NCBI RefSeq assembly: GCF_964199755.1
Contig: NC_133911.1
Location: 5,297,001-5,361,000, forward strand
Direction: 5' to 3'
DNA from: Larus michahellis
Lineage: Eukaryota > Chordata > Aves > Charadriiformes > Laridae
DNA length: 64,000 bases
Shown here: piece by piece, positions 58,415 through 64,000 of the stretch
Position numbering within the stretch: the stretch's first letter is position 1
Layout of the letters: the number at the start of each line of letters is the position of its first letter
Notes under the pieces: model-generated
Databases searched by the model: none
Told to the model about the DNA's origin: nothing
The model's input: the letters and a program-made list of their open reading frames with translations, nothing else
Position numbers and translations under genes: made by a program

Positions 58415-58589
58415 CCAAATGATTGATAAATCATACACACGTGTGCTGCTGAAGTCTTTCTATGCTTGAGGAATCAAAGAAAACAAAACAAAACAAAACT
58501 CTTCTACTGCCACCAGCAGAGGCCAATTACCACACAGTTAATGGAACTCGGTTCAACTTTGTTCCACTCAGTAAGAAATAAATGCAAAC

Positions 58590-61072
58590 GACCTTTAGAA
58601 CCAGAAATTTATTGTAGCTCATAGACTTTCCAAACTGACCTGTTACCAATATACACATCTGAAAAGTTATACCCATAGTGGCTACAAACTGCATCAGGAC
58701 ATTTACAACCTTTCAGGATTACCATTAAGCCATGATCAGTTTTGGTCTAAAATACAGCAGCTACAGCAACAGTATATGGAAGGATAAGTCTTCTACACAT
58801 TAACACAGGACAACTGTCAGACATAAGTTAAAAGTTTCCCAGTTTACTTAAAACTAGCAGTTATATTACCACAGAAGTAGTCAAAACCATTTCCCCATTT
58901 TAGAAATCTAAAATTTTACATAAAAAAAAGCAACCCCCAAAACGGTAAGCTAGTTGTGTGGGTAACCTTCCCTGCTTCCAGCTCCATCTACTATTGTAAA
59001 AGGCACTCCGCAGTCAAGCGCTACCCCAGATAAAACCCACCGCTGGATCCCATTACACACATCACTAGGTGAGAATAGGTCTGCTCTGAAAATCAAGACT
59101 ATGGAAACACTTGGATCGATGCTTATCTTTTCTCTCTTTTAATTATGACCCTTTGTGCCCCACCCTTTGGTTGCGTGTTGCTTACACTGTGCAACACGTC
59201 CCTGCTGTGAGCCGTGTGGCCTGTGCACCTACGATAGAGACAGACTTACAGACGAGAGCGAAAACCAGAGCTGTGCTTACCGTGCTGAGGAGGGAGTGGA
59301 GTCCTACTCTCCTGCTACAAGCAAAACAAGTGACTCTTTTTAATCCACCTCCAAATGTAAAAAAAAAAAAATAATCAAGTAAGCATACAGTCGTTATTCA
59401 AGGCTCTGCATAAGACCAAATAAAGTTAAATAAACGAGACCTGCCTTACCAAAAAACCAGCACTCTTCACCACGGGGTCATAACTAACTTCTCGTACCTT
59501 TCAGCTATTTCTTTAGAAAAGTCCTTTGCAATTCCAAGTTAGAACTTTGATCAGAAACAACCAAAATCATCTGGACTTGGAATAACAGTAACATGATTCC
59601 CAAGGTTTTCTGGTTGGCTAATTTATGCTATAGTTTTTCACCAGCAGGAAAACACAATTACTAAGTGTAAACAAAGGCTTAACACACCAACAGTCCAAGT
59701 TACTGTACAAGGGGCTACAGGGAACGAGCAGGAGTGTGTTTAAGAGAAATGAAATCAGCTATGCCCCAAACCCTCCCACTACCAAATTAGAAAAACTGAA
59801 CAGCCCAAAAAAAAAAAAACAAAAAACCAACCACACCAAACCCCCCAAATCCCTCTCTCTGTAGACTGGGAGCCAAGGTGCACAGGTACGCGGGTCTCAG
59901 GCTTTCCAGCTTCACTTACCAACGTAACAACCAATCCACTACATGAATAACCTGCCCCGTCAGCAGCGTGAACAGACCATCATTGTACTCCAGGCAGCCT
60001 CACCGTAATTAATAGGAGCTGTGGCAACACACCACAGCAACAGCACACTCTCATTTGCCCACCATCTAAGTAGTGTTTTTTCCCCTAATAACTTAAAAAG
60101 CCCTTATGCCAAGACTTAATTGGGAGGAAAAAAAAAGAAAAAGAAAAAGAAAACCAAACAACTGTATTGCACAGGGCAGTCGAACCTCTGCAGACGTTCC
60201 TGAAGCCTTTACAATTTCTCACAAGCTTGTCTGTTCCCTCTGCAAAAATAAAGGAGATTAAAGAAAAGGAAAGAAAAATTAAAGGAAAACCAGAGCGGGG
60301 CATGAGCGAACATGGCAGTCAAGGCCAATGACACCGTATTACTGAAACATCTACACTAGAGAGCTGTGCCCGTGCTCCTGCTGCAGTAGTATGAGATTTG
60401 TAATATTTCATGCTGCATGATTTTTTTTACTTTAGCATGTTTTAAACCCCAATCCCTGTTTTCACTACCACAAATGACATAATTACATAATTCCAATATA
60501 TTTACAAAATATTAAAAAGTCTGTTAATCTTCTACATATTAACCTCATTCTGCCACTTTACACATGCACTAATTTGGGGGAAAAAATTAAAAGAAATCGA
60601 CAGGCTGAAATGAGCAGCTTTACCCTTTGTCAACAAGCAATCTTTGCATCTTTTAGAAAGAGAACAAGGAACAAAGCCAAGTTTGTTTCACCGAGCAAAA
60701 AAAAAAAAAAAAAAGACAGTTCAGAAATTCATGTGCAATGGCTACAGAACCGTAGAGTCACTTAGCTGAGATGACATGAAGAAAAAAAGTGCAAGGTGGT
60801 TCCTCACATAGCGTAAAAAATAAAATCCAGTCACTGAGGCATGGCTGAAGGAAGAGGTGCTACCTACGATTCTAGGAACAGCAGCAGGACCTAGCTGACA
60901 TAACACAAACACGGGGATGTGTCGGGAGGGGTTGAATCTACTGGCCAGAATGATGGTTTTTTTGTTGGGTTTTTTTTTTTTTGTTAAACACCATGAATCC
61001 TTGGTAACAATGGAGTGTATTACAGTGGCGTCTTCTAGAGCAGAGACATAAAGACAAAGGGAACAGCTAGAA
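58590..61072 (-). other. CLSTN1: CLSTN1 3' UTR
   Basis: Non-coding sequence follows the CLSTN1 stop codon on the minus strand for about 2.5 kb. It ends at the AATAAA signal at 58608-58613 (read on the minus strand). It holds an A18 tract at 60697-60714 and an (A)nG tract near 60127-60152, with no frame I can support. The end point is inferred from the signal. Confidence 0.6.
58608..58613 (-). terminator. CLSTN1: Poly(A) signal of CLSTN1 (predicted)
   Basis: TTTATT on the plus strand is AATAAA on the minus strand. It is the best signal between the CLSTN1 stop codon and the PIK3CD side. Confidence 0.55.
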
Positions 61073-61267
61073 TCAATAACTGAGGGTAGAGTCATCCCAT
61101 TCCAGCTGTTGCTGTCTATTGACATTCTGTTGGTCCTCTTCCTGCTCTCCCTCCTCCTCCTCGCTGCTTTCAGACTCTGCACTAGTGATGTCATCTTCTT
61201 CTCCATCTTCGCTTTCTTCTTCCTCTTCCTCCTCTTCCTCTTCACTGCTGTGTTGATCCTCGTAAGT
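61073..61267 (-). CDS. CLSTN1: CLSTN1 last coding exon (acidic cytoplasmic tail)
   Basis: It encodes 64 residues and a TGA (61073-61075). It begins TYEDQHSS, continues with a run of ten glutamates and a second acidic run, and ends QQQLEWDDSTLSY. The LEWDDS motif is the second kinesin-light-chain-binding motif of calsyntenin-1. The acceptor on the minus strand is ttaacag before 61267, and the exon starts in phase 0. Confidence 0.96.
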   Translation of the reverse strand, partial: TYEDQHSSEEEEEEEEEESEDGEEDDITSAESESSEEEEGEQEEDQQNVNRQQQLEWDDSTLSY

Positions 61268-63019
61268 CTGTTAAGACAGAAATTAGCTGGTGATACCGTA
61301 CTGGCCAAAATCCTTTTTGTTCTTTTGAATTCCGGCTCAAGGCACTATATTGAGAAAGAGCTACTAGATTCCTTGCTGGTTTTAGACATTCAGCAGTAAT
61401 TAGGCAACCAGAAAAGAAAAAGAAAGTAGCACTCTTTAAAATAGCTTTGTAACATCGTTATCAATCCTAAACAAACTAATTCTGAAGTCCGATCCAGTAC
61501 TTCAAATTCTACTGGAAAAGGATCTTGTGGTAAGGTCACGCAAATAGCATTAAGGTTGCACATCGTTCTTGTTCCTGATTTTCTAAAAATTCAGATGTCA
61601 ACCACAGCAGAAGGAAACATCATAAACACAGATGTTTCTTATAATAATAAATAAATAAATAGTTTCTTACAACTTTGGAAAAAAGCAGACCATGGCTGAG
61701 GCAGCGAGCAGCATCACGCAGCGAGTGTCCAACAGCGAGCAGTTGGACACTGACCCGTAAAACCCAGTTATCCATCCTGAAGCCATAACCCACGCAAGAT
61801 CCCAAACATTGCCGTTGGGATTTGTCACTTTGGCGCATTCATTAAAAATTCAGAGTTAATGTCTCGTCTCTATGTTCTGCGGTTGGTTTTGCTCTACTAC
61901 TCTGTCTGTGTACAATCGTCCCCGTTGCAGCTGGAAAAGGGCACTGTGTTGTTAAGAGCTTTACCTCCATGGGGTTCACAGTGATGGTCAAAGCAGAGTC
62001 ATCCCAGTCCATCTCATTTTCCTTTCCAGTGTCTTGGTCACGCATCGTTCTCTGATGTGCGGCGCGGATTCGGAACACTCCCAGAATAATCATAAAAACC
62101 AGGAAACTGACACAAACGACTATCACAACAGTGGCTGTACTTGGGACAACTGCAACAAGGAAGAAAAAAAGGAGCTTCCTAGATGATACTGATAACGATA
62201 CTGATAACTAACTCTTATACAATGCTAATAACTACTCCTGTGTTCCCATCACCTGCAAGAGGGAAATGGCATTATACAAATATTACACGTAGCTACACAG
62301 AGGCAGTTTGTCTAAGGCCTGACTTAAAACGTCAGTTGGAGAATAAGAACTAAAATGTAATTCTGTAAGTATAATTACATCAGTTTGAAGGACTGACAAC
62401 ACATGGAAAGCAGATTCCACCACACACAGAATCTCCTTTCTAAAATGCCTGTGTTTCCTCCTCTCGCATCCTACACCCATGCTAAATTAATATAATTAAA
62501 ACAGACAGGACAGATAACACGACTCATCAAGGCAATAAGGCTGCAGTTCTTCCCTCATGCCATTCAGAAGAAATGCTGCCCCAGTTCCTCACATCCTTTA
62601 TCTAGGTCTTACAGTCCCCTCAAGACTAGCACATCTCCCATTTTCCAATGCACACAAGCCGACAGAAAGCTCTCCTGCTGGAGGAAAAGATATTTCGTAG
62701 ATCTCTAGTAATCCACTCCTCCCTGCTTGGGCAACAGCAGAACAGGACCGAGTAGCTGCCTGTACTATTAGTCCAGCACACTGGTTTCAACTCTGGGGAA
62801 AAAGCTCTCTGTAGCAAGAAGCTTCCGTGACAGTTTAACACCAGAAAAGAGAGAGCTGAATTTCAGTGACTGAGAATTCCCACCTGAAAATGGATGAGGG
62901 TTAGCCAAGTTGTGGCCAGAGAGATCAACAAAGGTATGGTGCACTGGATGAACAAATTGTGGTTGCGCAGCTATATGATTAGCGTGTTCAACCGGGTTAG
63001 CTGTGTGGATAACATTCAC
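61073..63019 (-). CDS. CLSTN1: Calsyntenin-1, last three coding exons (partial gene)
   Basis: Calsyntenin-1 (alcadein-alpha) is a type I membrane protein of the cadherin superfamily that docks vesicles, including APP-carrying ones, onto kinesin-1. The window holds the coding exons 62884-63019, 61965-62149 and 61073-61267, read right to left: the juxtamembrane ectodomain, transmembrane segment and cytoplasmic tail. Phases match at both junctions (1 then 0). The cadherin and LNS/laminin-G parts must lie beyond the right edge; I found no further exon in 63020-64000. It is convergent with PIK3CD, as in human. Confidence 0.95.
61641..61662. repeat. (ATAA)n microsatellite in CLSTN1 intron
   Basis: Repeated ataa units follow a short ataat start. 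A simple repeat. Confidence 0.8.
61965..62149 (-). CDS. CLSTN1: CLSTN1 transmembrane exon
   Basis: It encodes VPSTATVVIVVCVSFLVFMI and the rest of the membrane helix, the basic anchor FRIRAAHQRTM, and MDWDDSALTITVNPME, which holds the first kinesin-light-chain-binding WDDS motif. Acceptor ccttgttgcag, donor ATGGAG|GTAAAG on the minus strand. Confidence 0.97.
62884..63019 (-). CDS. CLSTN1: CLSTN1 juxtamembrane ectodomain exon
   Basis: It encodes VNVIHTANPVEHANHIAAQP and FVDLSGHNLANPHPFS, which match the calsyntenin-1 stalk next to the cleavage sites. It ends in phase 1 at TTTCAG|GTGGGA. The acceptor is gttcctag before 63019. Confidence 0.96.
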
Positions 63020-64000
63020 CTAGGAACAAAAAGAAAATGTTAAACTCCAGAAATGCAACAATTTACTTCTGAAGAGATAAAAAGACAAACAAACAAAAAA
63101 TAAAATAAATAAATAAATAAATAATCTATTTCCCAGAGCAGGCATCCAATTCTCCTTTCAACACAGCAATGGCTTGCCTCAGGGGACAATCAGCCCCATC
63201 AGTAGCTCCTCGCGAATTACGATTCCTTCTCACAGACCCCTTCATTTTTATAGCCCTCAAATCTGTTCTAGTTAGTCTGGCAAGTTTGTGTACAGAAACC
63301 AGTATTTCAGAATAAAACAGATAAAGCCTATTTATTTTCAAATTTGGTAGCCAGCCATTTTAATCTGAAATAACAGTATATACAAATATATATAACACAT
63401 TCATTACATCTTCTTTATTTCCATCTTTTCTTATTCTGCTGTATATCTCCGGCTAACACCAAAGCAAAAAATCCATATTGTAGTGAAAGGGTTAAGAGAA
63501 AACTATTCTTTAAAGTTTAACCCAGACTTAGCAGAGCTGGCGTTTAGGTACAACTGCAAGCTCATCATTTGCACAGCATTTTTCTTGTTTCCTTGCCGAA
63601 CAAGCAGAGCTAAAAATACCCCTCCTGTGGCGGGACACTGTGATACGGGTACCTGACCAGCTGCGCAACAGGAAGAGAGCATGTTTACTACCCAGCAAGG
63701 AAAGCATTTGCAGTTCAACTCAAGCTTACAGAATTTCCTCAGGAAATCAAACCACATTACTTAACACAGAAATCTCTATTCTGCAACACAGGAGGTTTCC
63801 CAACCCACCACAACTAGTGGTAAATACAATTAACTTCACCGTCATCCCTTTCATCAGCTCTAAAATACAGAAATTCAAGCTCGTAGCTGAAAGATGCAGT
63901 TACATGGTAGTTCCTCTCAATGTAAGTAACTTCATATTCCAGCACCTGAAATTTTAGTGCCCCTTATGTTATCTTCTGCTGTACTTCCATATATTTGATG
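63020..64000 (-). other. CLSTN1 intron to the window edge
   Basis: No coding exon is recognised. The stretch contains an (AAAT)n microsatellite at about 63098-63124. The short frames on both strands show no calsyntenin similarity. Confidence 0.6.
63098..63124. repeat. (AAAT)n microsatellite
   Basis: A run of aaat units follows an aaac-type stretch. A simple repeat. Confidence 0.85.

Larger units (their letters stand above)
53772..58430 (+). other. PIK3CD: PIK3CD 3' UTR (proximal and possible distal ends)
   Basis: An AATAAA at 53992-53997 could end a short 3' UTR of about 240 bases. Another at 55766-55771 and a last one at 58409-58414 would give forms of about 2 kb and 4.6 kb. Human PIK3CD has a 3' UTR of about 2 kb and meets CLSTN1 tail to tail, which favours use of a distal site. 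The distal form would run antisense to the exon candidates listed on the minus strand. Which sites are used cannot be told from sequence. Confidence 0.4.

Noticed and set aside
59500-59560. Short minus-strand peptide-like stretch (AKDFSKEIAERYEKL)
   Set aside because: Only about 20 codons, without a convincing acceptor and inside the CLSTN1 3' UTR.
60742-61308. A 188-codon minus-strand frame over the CLSTN1 last exon
   Set aside because: It is the wrong frame of the acidic-tail exon (Lys/Arg-rich shadow of GAA/GAG codons).

Overview
The window looks like avian nuclear DNA from a gene-dense, GC-rich (microchromosome-type) region equivalent to human 1p36.22. The reasons are a 5'-truncated CR1 LINE of the bird/reptile type, an LTR of avian endogenous-retrovirus type, short introns, and the tail-to-tail gene pair PIK3CD(+) / CLSTN1(-), which is also the human arrangement. 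I cannot name the species.

Layout. (1) Positions 1-1000 are a CpG-rich block holding an intronless forkhead gene (220 aa, + strand) whose DNA-binding domain is closest to the FOXL2 type but strongly diverged. (2) From about 1.9 to 25 kb there is no gene I can support; this stretch holds a diverged duplication with a ~23-bp minisatellite, short tandem repeats, one CR1 copy and an old minus-oriented LTR. (3) A second CpG island at about 25.69-26.06 kb is the likely PIK3CD promoter, with a candidate non-coding first exon ending at 25875. A candidate leader exon lies at 33844-33917. (4) PIK3CD, the p110-delta catalytic subunit of class IA PI3-kinase, has 22 coding exons from 34303 to 53771. They join without a break into 1046 codons, and every junction has GT/AG sites and matching phase. 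(5) From 53772 to about 58.4 kb lies the PIK3CD 3' region. On the opposite strand it contains several unexplained exon-like open stretches (57.1-58.2 kb and 55.0-55.4 kb). (6) The 3' end of CLSTN1 (calsyntenin-1) occupies about 58.6-63.0 kb on the minus strand: its last three coding exons and a ~2.5 kb 3' UTR.

PIK3CD makes PIP3 at the plasma membrane in leukocytes; CLSTN1 is a type I membrane protein that links vesicles to kinesin-1. Nothing in the sequence suggests that the two share a function; their link is the convergent 3' ends, whose predicted poly(A) signals are about 200 bp apart. The most interesting items are the diverged FOXL2-like gene and the unrecognised minus-strand exon candidates between PIK3CD and CLSTN1.
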